A stretch of 64,000 bases of DNA, from positions 21,293,188 through 21,357,187 of the forward strand of contig CM033747.1 of the NCBI GenBank assembly GCA_019671005.1. Reading direction: 5' to 3'. Shown piece after piece: positions 11,369 through 21,325 of the stretch; position 1 is the stretch's first letter; every line of letters starts with the position of its first letter. The translations under genes were made by a program, and so were the position numbers. Origin of the DNA: Hibiscus mutabilis. Its lineage: Eukaryota; Streptophyta; Magnoliopsida; Malvales; Malvaceae. A model generated the notes under the pieces. That model saw only the letters and a list, made by a program, of their open reading frames with translations, searched no databases and was not told the origin of the DNA.

Positions 11369-12075
11369 CTAATAAGAAGGACTCGCCCAACGAAGATTGA
11401 AGAGTTCTTAATGAGAATAAGTTGCCCTATGAAGATTGAATAGTCCCTAATGAGAAAAACTCGCTCAGAAAAGATGGAAGAGTTCCTAATGAGAACTCGC
11501 CCAACAAAGACTCAAGAGTTCCTACTGAGAATAACTCACTTAGCAAAGATGAAATAGTTCATAATGAGAAGAACTGTTTTAATCTCTGAATCAATATTTC
11601 CAGAAGAATGAAGAGTTTATAATGAGAAGAATTGTTCATCAACCTTGGCAGAAAGATGAGAAGTGCATAATGAGAAGAACTTGTTCAAGCTTTCTAAAGA
11701 GGAAGATGCAGAATCTTTGTGGGCAGTACGGGAAGTTCATAATGAGAAGAACTTGTTTGTGTTCTCTAGAAGAAGACGAAACAAAGAATTCATAATGAGA
11801 AGAATTCGCCAATATTTCCAGAAGAATGGAGAGTTCATAATGAGAAGAACTGTTCAAACTTCAACCTTGGTAGAAAGATGAGAAGTTCAAAATGAGAAGA
11901 ACTTCTTCAAGCTTTCTAAAAGGAAGATGCGCAATCTTTATGGGCAGTACGAGAAGTTCAAAATGAGAAGAACTTGTTCGTGTTTTCTAGAAGGAGAGGA
12001 AGCAAAGAATTCGTAATGAGAAAAATTCACCAACATTTCAAGAATAGTGAAAAATTCGTAATGAGAAGAGCTTGT
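11369..12075 (+). repeat. Tandem array of constant-loop hairpins in Tat element
   Basis: Fifteen degenerate units at irregular 35-72 bp spacing, each built around ATAATGAGAA. The bases either side pair with each other and vary together: AAGTTC/GAACTT at 11733-11754, GAATTC/GAATTC at 11786-11807, AGTTC/GAACT at 11832-11851. Thus a G to A change on the left arm is matched by C to T on the right. Other unit centres lie near 11404, 11444, 11484, 11517, 11558, 11615, 11664, 11884, 11956, 12009 and 12055. The array ends 90 bp before the polypurine tract. Confidence 0.85.
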
Positions 12076-12151
12076 AGCTCTGAAGTTTTGGAAGGCTAAG
12101 TGAGATAAAATTAGTGTATTAGTCTTTGTCCTATTCCTGTTCCACAGCAAT

Positions 12152-12166
12152 GAAAAAAGAGGGGCA
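12152..12166 (+). other. Polypurine tract of the Tat element
   Basis: GAAAAAAGAGGGGCAG sits two bases before TGTAGACACTAG, the start of the 3' LTR. This is the expected plus-strand primer position. Confidence 0.85.
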
Positions 12167-12984
12167 GCTGTAGACACTAGTTTTATCCGGGTTCAACCCA
12201 TTTTTTATATTTATTTCATTTAGTTATTTATTTTATATTATTATTATATTTATGTTATATAAATTAAATTGAAAAAAAAAACTAAAAATATATTAATTAA
12301 ATAAACAACCCAATTAAATATATTAGTCTTTTTATACATTTCCGGCCATATTAAATTAACAATCCTTTTACATAACTTAAGGTCCAACATAAGGGAATAA
12401 AAACAAATAATTTCATAACACAATGGCAGGGAGGCAGATAAATACAAACAAAGAAAATGCAACAACTAATCATGAACTTTTATTTGTTTTTATTTTCCAT
12501 GTAAATTCATGTAATGCCAGGGTCTATATATGGAAACCCTAAGCTTTGTAACCCATCCATGGATTTTTCAGAATCAATAGAAAGAAAAGCAATTCTAGAG
12601 GTATTTTCTCCCCATAGTTTGCATTTTTTAAAATTAAAAGCAAAAGGGAAAATAGATTAGGGTTTACCTGTCTTTGATCTCGGGCCGTGTCGCCGTTCAA
12701 GGTGGTCAAAGTTGGTGTCGCCGATGAACGGTACCCTTTTGCCTTCTCTCATCGTTTTGCCAAAAACATTTTTATCTCAAAAAAGGGATATTTGCTTTGG
12801 TCTCGATTTTCAAAGGGTTTTAAGTAAACAAGGGTTCTTTTTAAAAATCTGAGTCAAATCTGAGTTTAAGAGAAAAAAAAGGATGAAAGGGTTTATTTTT
12901 TGAATTTGTCAGTGTCGGCAAGAGACGACCGACGACGTTTTACAGTAGTCGAGGCGGCAGAAGACCACTGAGATCTTGGTTCTT

Positions 12985-13182
12985 GTTTTTTTTTTTTTTG
13001 AATAAATGAAAACTTGATTTATCTAAAAACCTCAACCTGCACAAAAATACAGAACCATCCATCTCACCCCATTACAGTAACTCAACCAATTCAACAAGTT
13101 AGCCCCCACTCCACAACTAACCTATCATCAGAATTAACAAACCTATTGAAGTTTAATATCTTTAAACTAAATGATTTTATTG
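12985..13182 (-). mobile_element. Short poly(A)-tailed retroposon (SINE or truncated LINE)
   Basis: An insertion of about 200 bp absent from the 5' LTR. It starts with a run of Ts on the plus strand (12985-12999), that is a poly(A) tail on the minus strand, preceded on that strand by CATTTATTC, a common end of plant L1-type elements. It is flanked by a 13-bp target duplication with one mismatch: GATCTTGGTTCTT (12971-12983) and GATCTAGGTTCTT (13183-13195). It has no coding capacity. Confidence 0.85.
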
Positions 13183-13941
13183 GATCTAGGTTCTTACTTG
13201 AGTTCTTGAAGAACTCTAGAATATTTCAGAGAATATGTTAAGTTGGGTTTTGATCGGTTTTTTTTTCTTTGAAATAAAAGCAAATGGAGTCTGTTTATCA
13301 ATTTTAGTATTTATACTTAGTTTTGAAAATGGTTTTATCACGTTTTAAATTCCTCGGCCTCTTCCAAATCTTTTCCGCAGCCCCTCTTGTTTTTAAATGT
13401 TTCAAATTTCGGCCTTTTTCTTCATTTTAGTCTGAAATCCTGGTGGTATATTTATCCTTCTGATCCCTTCCCTTTTAGTTTACTCGATTACATATTTATT
13501 TACTTTCATGCAATTTACATTTCAGTATTGTTGTTTTAATTTATTTAATTCTGTCCTTTAATTGAGTGCTTTATTTACCTTTTTAGATTTGATTTGTATG
13601 GTATGATTTATGCATTTGTTCTAATCATGTTTAAGGCATATTTGTTTTCAGCTTTTGTTTTCTTTTCCGTAATAAATATTCTGTTACTCTTTTAATTTTA
13701 ATATGTATATAAATTGTCTCTATTTCATGTAATTTATTTTTTTGTAATATCTTAATTCGTGGTTTTTTATATAGTATTATTTTACTAGTATATGTAGAGT
13801 TTTTATAATATATATAGATTCCAGATTTCACAATATCTACATCCTATATTACAACTTATTACCTATGAAAATATTATATCTATTTTAAATTTATTTGTAT
13901 ATTTGTACGTATTCTGCATCTTTTCTTTATTTATTTATATT

Positions 13942-15183
13942 GGTCTTATTTGGCAATAAGCGGATAGCTGATATCGGATTACATTAGATGATAGTTTATT
14001 GCATTAGCTTATTTGACTAGCGGATTGTATTAGCTGATTGTACAAATGCGTTTGGTAAAATTAACTGATAACTGATAGCTGTTTGATTATTTAAACAAGC
14101 AAAATGACATATAAGGACATGATTATATTTGATACTTGTTTGAATAGTTTATTAGTTATCAATATTTTGTATCTATTAATATTAATTAGATTATGAATAT
14201 ATTTTTTTAATATAACATTACTAAGCATATTTGAAGGATCTATATATTAATACATTATTTATAAAATTATTTTTAATACAATTTGATTAATTATTAAATT
14301 TAAATACAAATATAAATGTGTGAGAATAAAAAAAAGTATTAGGGCGCGTTTGGTTCTAGAGAATGTAGTTCGTTTTCATTTTTATTTTCTTGGAAAATAG
14401 AAAATGATGACGAAAACGTGTTTGGTTGTAAAAATAGAAAATAATTTTTAGAAAATGAAAACAAAAATAAGTAGAAATTTGAAAACATAAAAAGATGTTT
14501 TCGTTGTTTTCATTGAAAATATTTTAGGAAAATATAAAATATGAAAACAAGGGTTTTTTTAATTTTAACCTCACTTTAACCCAGGTTCGAATCCTTATAA
14601 TGTCATTTTTCACAACTTTGGTTTATTTAATCACATTTTATTTATTATTATAATAATATTTTCTAACTATATTTTATTTCAATTATTGAATATTTTTTAT
14701 TTCTATTTTGAAAAGCTATATACCAAGCATATTTTCATTATTTTTATTTTTGAAAACAACTCTCAATCTCTATTAACCAAACATGTTCTCTAATTTTTTA
14801 AAAACTAAAAATAAAAATTATTTTCTGAAAATAAAAACAAAAAAACAAAAAAAAAATTCTAAAACCAAACGGACCCTTAGTTTACAAATGTCACAATATA
14901 AATACGTGAGAGTGGAGAATTAAAATAGAAAATGTTAAATTTAAGTTATATGGAGATTTTTTATAATTGTTAAGGGTAAAAGGGTCTTTATAACTCTAAT
15001 GTCAAAACCTCTAATTTTAAAAAACTCATATTAGCAGCTTTTTTAAAATTAGAGGTTTCACCCCAACCTGCTATCCTAATTTGCTACTCACCAAATATCT
15101 AAATTAGCGGATTGAACCGGTGAAACCTCTAATTTTAGCTCAAACCTATAACTTTTGCTCAAACCTCTGTTTACCAAACAGGG
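13942..15183 (+). mobile_element. MITE, family 1, copy in the 3' LTR (host of a nested MITE)
   Basis: Ends GGTCTTATTTGGCAATAAGC on the left and TTTACCAAACAGGG on the right, an imperfect inverted-repeat pair. The 5' LTR shows the empty site TTATATTATTAAATC at the matching place, giving a short duplication near TATT that is too decayed to size. Without the nested element it is about 700 bp and is the reverse complement of the copy at 4752-5442. It holds no coding sequence. Confidence 0.8.
14342..14876. mobile_element. Tourist-like MITE nested in the family 1 MITE
   Basis: Terminal inverted repeats: left GGGCGCGTTTGGTTCTAGA, and at the right end GGGTCCGTTTGGTTTTAGA when read on the minus strand. 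Flanked by TTA on both sides (14339-14341 and 14877-14879). The other family 1 copy preserves the unoccupied site (ATATTAGTTTACAAATG when inverted), with a single TTA. A 3-bp TTA duplication is characteristic of PIF/Harbinger-type MITEs. 535 bp, AT-rich, non-coding. Confidence 0.9.
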
Positions 15184-15355
15184 TTATTATTAAATCTATT
15201 ATGCATTTACCATATTATATTTTTTCCATTTAAACCGTACAGTATATTTCCATATGTTGTGTCTTTTCATAAAAGTGATTTCCCAACTTTATATATATAT
15301 ATATATATTCTTCTTCTTTTTTACCTTTTTAGATATTATATATATTTACGTACCT

Positions 15356-15406
<51 letters not shown>

Positions 15407-15997
15407 TATATCATAGCTCATATATATTATATTGTTTCCATTTTTTTGACATAGTTATAGTATTTTACATGCGCATAATATATATATGTTATATGTGTAT
15501 CATGTTTACATGTCATCTCCATCATATTTATTTTGGCCATCATCTTGTCCTTGCATATTTATATTTGTTGCATTAGTTAGACCTCAAAATTTCGGTATCC
15601 TATTGGGAGTGTCGTTCCAGGTCTCTGGGGTCATCTTCTTTGAGTACCGTGAATTGCGAGGTGGTTTTGTATTCGAATTGTATGACCATGCATGCATGTA
15701 TTTTTAGGGATTGGATATTAAATTGGATCAAATTTTAACTTTTCTTAATAAATACGATACGAAACCTTTAAGTACCGATTTTCGGGGGTGGTGGGGGTGC
15801 GAACCCTTCCCCACTCGTAACCGACTCCCGAACCTGTTGAATCTCTGGTTTTATTTTTGGTGTCCGGTCTACCTTATCCAAGTGACTGGTGGCGATTCTT
15901 TTAGTTTTATTTTAAAATATGAGCCTTTTCAAATTCCACCTAAAATATTTTTTTTAAAGCGTGGAAACACTTGTATCGATTTTCATTTAGTCACTAA

Positions 15998-16237
15998 ACC
16001 TACGAAGCGTGCTTCCTTAATACGAGAAGTCGTTTCATGGACTAACCAGAGATGGCCACTTCGGGTGTCCACGAGGGGGTGCCTCGGCTGTTCCATCTCT
16101 GTTGTTTTGCTAGGGAGATGGCCCAGAGGCCGCCAGATGGTGCTTGGGGAGCCTCATTCTCTCTTCACGGTTGTTTTCGTGGCTCCTCGTGATTGTAGGA
16201 CAGGCTCTCGAGCTCCCCTTGGTGGGCAGAAGCTGCT
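15998..16237. other. GC-rich stretch of unknown origin
   Basis: About 240 bp, much richer in G+C than its surroundings, wedged between the Tat 3' LTR and the start of the next LTR. An open frame crosses it (from 15711 to 16295, plus strand), but that frame begins inside the LTR and ends inside the next element, so I do not regard it as a gene. No match recognised. Confidence 0.5.
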
Positions 16238-17423
16238 TGTAACACCCCAAACCCGAATGTTAGATTTGGGCCACAAGCCCAAACCACTCCTATAAATCTT
16301 TTATTTGTAAATCCAATAAACACAATTCGTCAAGTCCAACCATGACATTTCCAAAATATTAAGTTCAACAATATTTAAAACATTTAAACATTCATAAAGA
16401 GCTCCAAATAGCCAACATTTAAAACATTTGACCGAAACAAATTTAATTCAAATAGAGTTACAAATATAAGGGTCCTACGAATACATAGGCCAGTACATCT
16501 AAGTACTTGTACTCAACCACAAAGGCCAATGTTGAATTCCTCGCTTCGATGGTTCTCCGCAACACACGATCAACCTATCTACCCGTGAACAAAAACAACG
16601 ATTCCGAACACTGAGCTAACAAAGCTCAGTGGATACACAACCACTCAACCATGCTTCAGGTGAATCATAATTAAGAGCATGCTAGATGATATGATATCAA
16701 GGTAAGATAAAGCAATGACACTGCCATAATCGCCTAAACACATGTTATACACAATACAACATCTCAAATAACATAATCACATCAATAAACAAACCAAGAG
16801 TGAGGCCCAATGTCACCCGACACTAGGAAACCCACTCATGCTTGAAATCTCACGTCCAGTTGCTCGAAATCTCACATCGAGTCTTCACCCGAAATCTCAC
16901 ATCACGTGGGGCTCAGAATCTCGCATCGAGCAAATATCATCACCTGAAATCTTACATTGGATGGCCTTCATTTCATCACTCGAAATCTCACATCGAGTGG
17001 CCTTCTTGTGTTGCAACACTCATTCACTGGGTATCCGAATCCCACCAAACAAAGACACGTAACCAAACAAGTGCCCACACATGGCACAACCACATATGAT
17101 CTATCAAGGATCCCTAAAATTTGTTAACACAAGCAATTCCCTTTTATTCAAACACATTATTGTTCAATTAATTCACATAAGAAGTTAGAAAAACACTTTC
17201 TCAATTTTACTACTCAATTTATATCATAAGAGACCCATTGGGACCTTAACCATAAATTATAGAACCCCCAAACTCAAAATGTAAAATCTTGGGTAGACTG
17301 TCCACGCCGTGCCAATATGCCTATAATGGTATAGATACCCAACTTTGGTTCAAAGAGTTGTTCAGCTAGTTATATCGATATGCCTTCATAGCGTATTGTT
17401 GTGTTGTGCGGCTGTACTAGTAA
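16238..17423. repeat. Partial gypsy-type LTR (TGTAACACCCC start)
   Basis: Begins TGTAACACCCCAAACC at 16238, the form shared by the gypsy LTRs further right. It runs without a recognisable CA end into the Athila LTR that begins at 17424, so it is probably cut by that element or by a deletion. It contains AAAGCTCAGTGGATAC-type leader sequence near 16620, the hairpin array at 16811-16999 and a few CGATATGC / GGTATAGATACC motifs near 17330-17390. Frames at 16838-17099 simply translate the hairpin array. Confidence 0.65.
16811..16999. repeat. Hairpin array with constant loop AATCTCACA
   Basis: Repeats of roughly 30-50 bp. Two are perfect: CTCGA/TCGAG at 16863-16881 and CACTCGA/TCGAGTG at 16977-16999, both around AATCTCACA. 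Three others (near 16846, 16889 and 16943) keep the loop but have decayed stems; GCTC/GAGC near 16911-16932 is intermediate. A separate small hairpin TGTC/GACA with loop ACCC precedes them at 16811-16822. Confidence 0.8.
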
Positions 17424-18822
17424 TGATACGCAACCGGTGCAAGTATACACATCGAACAAGTAATAAAGTGATGAGTAAGATCGTCTCCACAGGGATTGGA
17501 GGTAAATTTAGTCAAGTTTAAGCACGCAAAACATTAACTGAATATTAAATGAAAGAGTTGACATGAGCAATTGAAAGAAATGTTGTAGCAAAAAAGTGTA
17601 GTAACAACTGGAGCAATATGATAAGACTTCAAATGTCCTCACACTTGCAGAAACTCTTAAAGGGATGACAGGCTAGGTTTACCAAGGAATCCTATGCCTA
17701 GTTCTCACGAATGATTAGCTATTTCTAGCTTATAAGACACTCGACAGAGCTTCTATAGGTGCTTCTAAACTATCTCTAGCAAGAAACTGGCAGTAGAAAT
17801 GCTACGGCAATAGCTCTCAGCGTGAACCTTAACAAGCTACTAACCCTGAAGTTCTACTCCTTTCAGTCGTTGAAACTCTATCCTTATCTCTAAGGTGAGT
17901 TAGGGTTCTGCCTCTCAGCATCAAACCTCATTGTCCACGTAGATCTAAGCTTAACTCTCTCAACCATTAAGCATCTCACAAGGGTAACGACTAACTCTCG
18001 AAAGCTCTTACAAACCCAAGGCAATAAAACAATGAACAAAGTATCAATGAATCTGGAAAATGCTAAAACATTTATTCAAACAGAAAACATAATCATCCAC
18101 AATAAACCCAGCCACTTAAAATCAGTTCATGGCTGGGTAGATAACATCCAAAATCATTCATTTAATACAACCCATTTCAGAATAAAAAATGTAAGAGCAA
18201 AAAGCAACTAAGAGTAGAGGAAACTCCCAAGCCACCTTGGACTGCCGTGAACCACTCAAAGCTTGCTGCTTCTCTCAAAGGCCAGCAAGAACTTCCCTTG
18301 GAGCTTCAACAATGGAGGAACCCAAAATTGAGGAAGAATGAGGGCAATCGCCTTTTTCTTTTCTCTTTCTTAGCTCACCAATCATTTTTTCCAGCTCCCC
18401 TTTTAATGTAGGTGTTATTTCCTTTATATAGTGGGGGCCCCTAGGGTTTTGTGCCTTTAATTCCTTGTGTATCCTAGGGAATATTCCCTTCATATTTATA
18501 AAACAGCTGGCTAGTGGAATCACGTGTGGAGGCTGTGAAATATCTTATTCTTTTGTCTTTTTGTGCGCCTAGAATGCTATCCAAAATGCTGCGGCAAAAT
18601 TTCTTTTCCCAGCAAAACTCCTTTTCTCACCTGCACATCATCACCACAAAACAAACCTTTCTCAAAGCAGCACCAATTTCACAAATAATTAAAACAACCA
18701 AGCAACACCACCAAATGCAACTAAATGAGCTAAATGCAGCTATATGCAATGAAATGAGCTTGAAACCAAACAATAACCTAAGTAAAAAGGCATGAAACGT
18801 ATGCTTTTTTACAAGGTTAACA
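17424..18822 (-). repeat. 3' LTR of Athila element E
   Basis: On the plus strand it reads TGATACGCAACCGG at the left and AAGGTTAACA at the right, a TG...CA repeat of 1399 bp bounded by the polypurine tract. A TATATAAAG box on the minus strand (18422-18430) suits the promoter. The sequence CGTCTCCACAGGGATTGGAGG near 17490 is of a type common in Athila LTRs. Frames at 18275-18523 and 18514-18795 are not supported as genes. Confidence 0.75.
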
Positions 18823-18824
18823 CA

Positions 18825-18860
18825 CCCCCAAACTTAAGCTATTGTTTGTCCCCAAGCAAT
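18825..18860 (-). other. LTR-proximal polypurine tract with hairpin, element E
   Basis: Minus strand: a hairpin, then AAGTTTGGGGG, then the LTR. The hairpin arms are ATTGTTTG and CAAGCAAT (18841-18860, one mismatch) with loop TCCC; the tract is 18825-18835. Confidence 0.75.
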
Positions 18861-19718
18861 GAGTATATATGAACAAAGAAAATGCTATGAAAAAGATCAG
18901 CTCAAGAAAATGTTATGGCATAAATTTTAGTCCTCAGAAAATATGGGCTTCAACACGCTAGACAGCTTTGAGATTTTAAAAACCTTTCTTTAGGACAAGA
19001 TCATTTTTCATGTGTGTGCGTGATTGCATCCAATCTATGATTAACAGAATTGGAAAAATTCTAGTCAAACTCTCTATTATACCCTAGTATGTGTTAACCA
19101 ATTAGACACAAGCTTACTCCCAAAATTTTAATTTAATTTTTTTTGAAACTGGTTCGAGGGGAGTCAGCTCATCACAACTGCCGTCCTCAACTCTAGATGA
19201 ATATGAAGCAAACATCTCATCCCCGAGCTAGTAAGTAGAGTCATCCCGTGACTATTTTCATTCACTCATTTGTTGTTGCTACCATTTATTTAAACGTAGT
19301 ATCCAGGCAAACAACGCAAAGATGAGTGTCCCTCTACAGATATGCCGAAGCATTTATTCATACTCAATATTCATAAGGGAGTCTAATGAAGCCTTTAATG
19401 CTTTCATTTAACAGTTAAGTTCATTAAGATTATCCATACTAAGGCATGCAAGAGTTCTTTCATAAAAAGTTTCTAACACCTTTAAGCATAGAAAACATGC
19501 AATCGTGTAACAATAAATCACAAATGATCAAACCCTAAAGTCAGTTCTACCAATCTCAATGGTCATGTACATTCAAATAATTCATCACCACAAAAAGTAA
19601 ATGCTCATCATCGAACATCCTTAATTTATTCATAAAAGCTGTCTTCAAACTAAACAAAAAGCCATAGCAAAAACTGTTCATAACTACAAATGCAAATGAC
19701 TAACTATGAACACTACCT

Positions 19719-19752
19719 CCCCCAAACTTGAAGAAGGCATTGTCCGCAATGC
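19719..19752 (-). other. Second, internal polypurine module, element E
   Basis: Same layout as the LTR-proximal module, 0.9 kb further in: tract at 19719-19729 (AAGTTTGGGGG on the minus strand) and a perfect hairpin GCATTG/CAATGC with loop TCCG at 19737-19752. It lies between the LTR and the end of the ORF. Confidence 0.75.
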
Positions 19753-19975
19753 ATGAAAATTAACAAAAAGTAAACTAAATGCAATGCAATAGGAGGTACC
19801 TCACTATTGTTCTACTTCGGCGGTGCCGTTTTGGTGGCCTTCATTTTGAAATCTTCTTTCTTAGAGCGGCAATGGGTTCCTCATCTTCAGTTGGTGGCGG
19901 TGGTGGGGCTTGTTTAGCTGGCTCATCGTGGGCTTGCTCATCGTCCCAAGCATCACTCCCTTCAGTAAGAGTGCG

Positions 19976-21191
19976 CTAAATACGACAAGTAGATCGCTTT
20001 AGGCGTTGTCTTGTTCGTGCCGCAGCAGGTGCAGTCAGAGCGGGTGTAGTAGCATGAGTTGTCTCTTCCATTTCCTCATCGTCACTTTCAATAGTGACAG
20101 GGTCCTTTACTGGAATTTCAGGTGGTGGGATTTCTATAAGGGCTTTTCCTTTACTCGTTCTCGTCTGGTGGGGACTTGTTGTAGCATCTGTAGGGGCTGG
20201 GTCCTGTGAAACAGGTTCTGATTGTGTAGGGGTTGAATATGGTGCATGTGTACTGGTTGGTGGTGGTGGAGTGAACAAGGCTTCTGGGAAGGGTGAGAAT
20301 TCTTTCGTCAAGTGCGGTAGCATCTCACTAAGTAGGAGTCCATTACATCATCCCTTTCTTTGACATACTTGAAAAAAGTATGCAAGTTCCCGCGCAGTAC
20401 CTCCATCTCTTCCTTCATGCATCTCGTGGAGGCTACCAAGGAAGCAATCCTTACTGCAGCAACTGTTTTAGCTCCACCTTCTACAGTTCCCGCTAGAGCA
20501 TCTTCATCGAATCCTTTAAGCCCAGGAATCTGGTAAAGGGTTAAGCCTTGCTTGCCCTTATGAATTTCATCCTTATCATCTTCATATACTTCTTTCTTTC
20601 GACAAAGGACCGTAATCAAGTTGGGGAATATCAAAGGGCTCGATTTTCTTTTTACACACGCGTACACTTCATCAAAAATGATTTTCCCACATTGATTGGC
20701 TGTGCATTAAGGATGGAATACAAGAGGAACAACCTGTTAAGGGCCATAGTTGTGTGGTGGGAGGTTGGCATCAAACGGGTTTTGAGGTAGTGGTTCCACA
20801 CCTTGGCTTGAGGCTTCAGACGCCCCCTCTCCACAGTCTTGTTGGTGGCGTCCAATTCCGTTCCCCTAAAGCATAAATCCTCCAAGACCTCCTTGATTGT
20901 TTGCGCATCAGCCGCTTCGACAAAATGGGTATATTGGTCCACTACATTCTTCAGCCCATAAAACTTGTTTATTGCTGCAGCGGTGAACTTGATCTGGTTC
21001 CCTCGCACGTACACACTAGATTGTGTGGGGCTTGTGAGGTGAGCATAAAACTCCCTAACTAGTGGCACATCAATGTTGCCCGGATGCTTGACAAACACTT
21101 CCCAACCGTGGTTGTTGATGATGTCCATCACTTTAGAGTCGAATCCTTCCTCCCCTTCAGACGAGGAAGGATTCGACTCTGAAGAAAACAT
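19976..21191 (-). pseudogene. Athila 3' ORF with plant transposon protein domain (PF20167-like)
   Basis: A protein of about 400 residues in the position of the Athila env-like ORF. The N-terminus (ATG at 21191) is acidic and serine-rich; then comes a domain of the putative plant transposon protein family with VPLVREFYAHLTSPTQSS, AAINKFYGLKNVVDQ and MALNRLFLLYSILNAQP. Near 20670 a single-base shift moves the frame, and the sequence continues as VYACVKRKSSPLIFPNLITV and LYQIPGLKGFDEDAL. A second shift near 20315 leads into a Pro/Thr-rich C-terminus (19976-20323) with TPPPPTSTHAPYSTPTQSEP, ending in a basic RTRQRLKRS. Function of the family is unknown. At least two frameshifts make it a pseudogene; an assembly error in the A-run at 20670 is possible. 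Confidence 0.8.
21135..21180. repeat. Perfect 18-bp inverted repeat at the start of the Athila ORF
   Basis: AGAGTCGAATCCTTCCTC at 21135-21152 pairs perfectly with 21163-21180 across a 10-base loop. It lies in the acidic/serine-rich codons just after the start codon and is retained even though the ORF downstream has decayed. Confidence 0.9.
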
Positions 21192-21325
21192 AACGTTAGT
21201 GATGTTTTTGTCAAAAAAATAATTCGGTGACCAAAATAGGAAGGAAACATGACGTTAGTGATGTTTTTGCCAAAAAAATAGTTTGGTGACTAAAATAGGA
21301 AAGAAATCATAGTTCGGTGACTACT
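21189..21325. repeat. 59-bp tandem repeat, about two and a third copies
   Basis: Units begin at 21189 and 21248 (CAT(A/G)ACGTTAGTGATG, then CAAAAAAATA and TTCGGTGAC / TTTGGTGAC); a partial third unit (ATAGTTCGGTGACTAC) starts near 21309. It abuts the start codon of the Athila ORF, so the boundary of element E is here. Confidence 0.75.

Larger units (their letters stand above)
2951..15997 (+). mobile_element. Non-autonomous Tat/Ogre-lineage LTR retrotransposon (gag only)
   Basis: Two long direct repeats (2951-6504 and 12169-15997) flank an internal region with a tRNA-Arg primer site, a Tat-type gag, a long tail without pol domains, a hairpin-repeat array and a polypurine tract. No reverse transcriptase, RNase H, protease or integrase motif is visible in any frame between 9417 and 12168, so the element resembles the terminal-repeat-with-gag (TR-GAG) class of non-autonomous elements. 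The first roughly 45 bp of the 5' LTR (corresponding to TGTAGACACTAG onward in the 3' LTR) and the last few bases of the 3' LTR are missing or altered, so no target-site duplication can be read. Many later insertions show that it is old. Confidence 0.85.
12169..15997 (+). repeat. Tat element 3' LTR
   Basis: Begins TGTAGACACTAG after the polypurine tract, as is usual for Tat/Ogre LTRs. Homologous to 2951-6504 throughout, ending at ATTTAGTCACTA near 15997; the last bases (expected CAGCA) are lost. It carries a poly(A)-tailed retroposon (12985-13182) and a MITE (13942-15183) with a second MITE inside it. A TA dinucleotide run of about 45 bp lies at 15358-15403. Frames read through this run (15254-15576) encode only Ile/Tyr repeats and are not genes. 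Confidence 0.85.
17424..21191 (-). mobile_element. Athila-type element E, 3' part only
   Basis: Minus-strand Ty3/gypsy element of the Athila group. The order along the minus strand is: env-position ORF remnant (21191-19976), internal polypurine module (19752-19719), LTR-proximal polypurine module (18860-18825), 3' LTR (18822-17424). Gag, pol and the 5' LTR are absent: beyond 21191 the sequence is unrelated tandem and telomere-like DNA. Assignment rests on the plant transposon protein domain in the ORF and the AAGTTTGGGGG tract with its preceding hairpin, both usual in Athila. Confidence 0.75.

Noticed and set aside
11369..12075. Possible CRISPR-like array, or heat-shock elements (GAA/TTC motifs), in the repeat block
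   Set aside because: Units are degenerate, spacing is irregular and the organism is a plant; GAA and TTC are not at the 2-base spacing of heat-shock elements. Better explained as an array of hairpin units inside a Tat retrotransposon.
15254..15576. Open frames rich in Ile/Tyr across the TA run
   Set aside because: They only translate a TA dinucleotide repeat in an LTR.
15711..16295. 194-codon plus-strand open frame
   Set aside because: It starts within the Tat 3' LTR, crosses the GC-rich stretch and ends in the next LTR; no domain and no continuity with either element.
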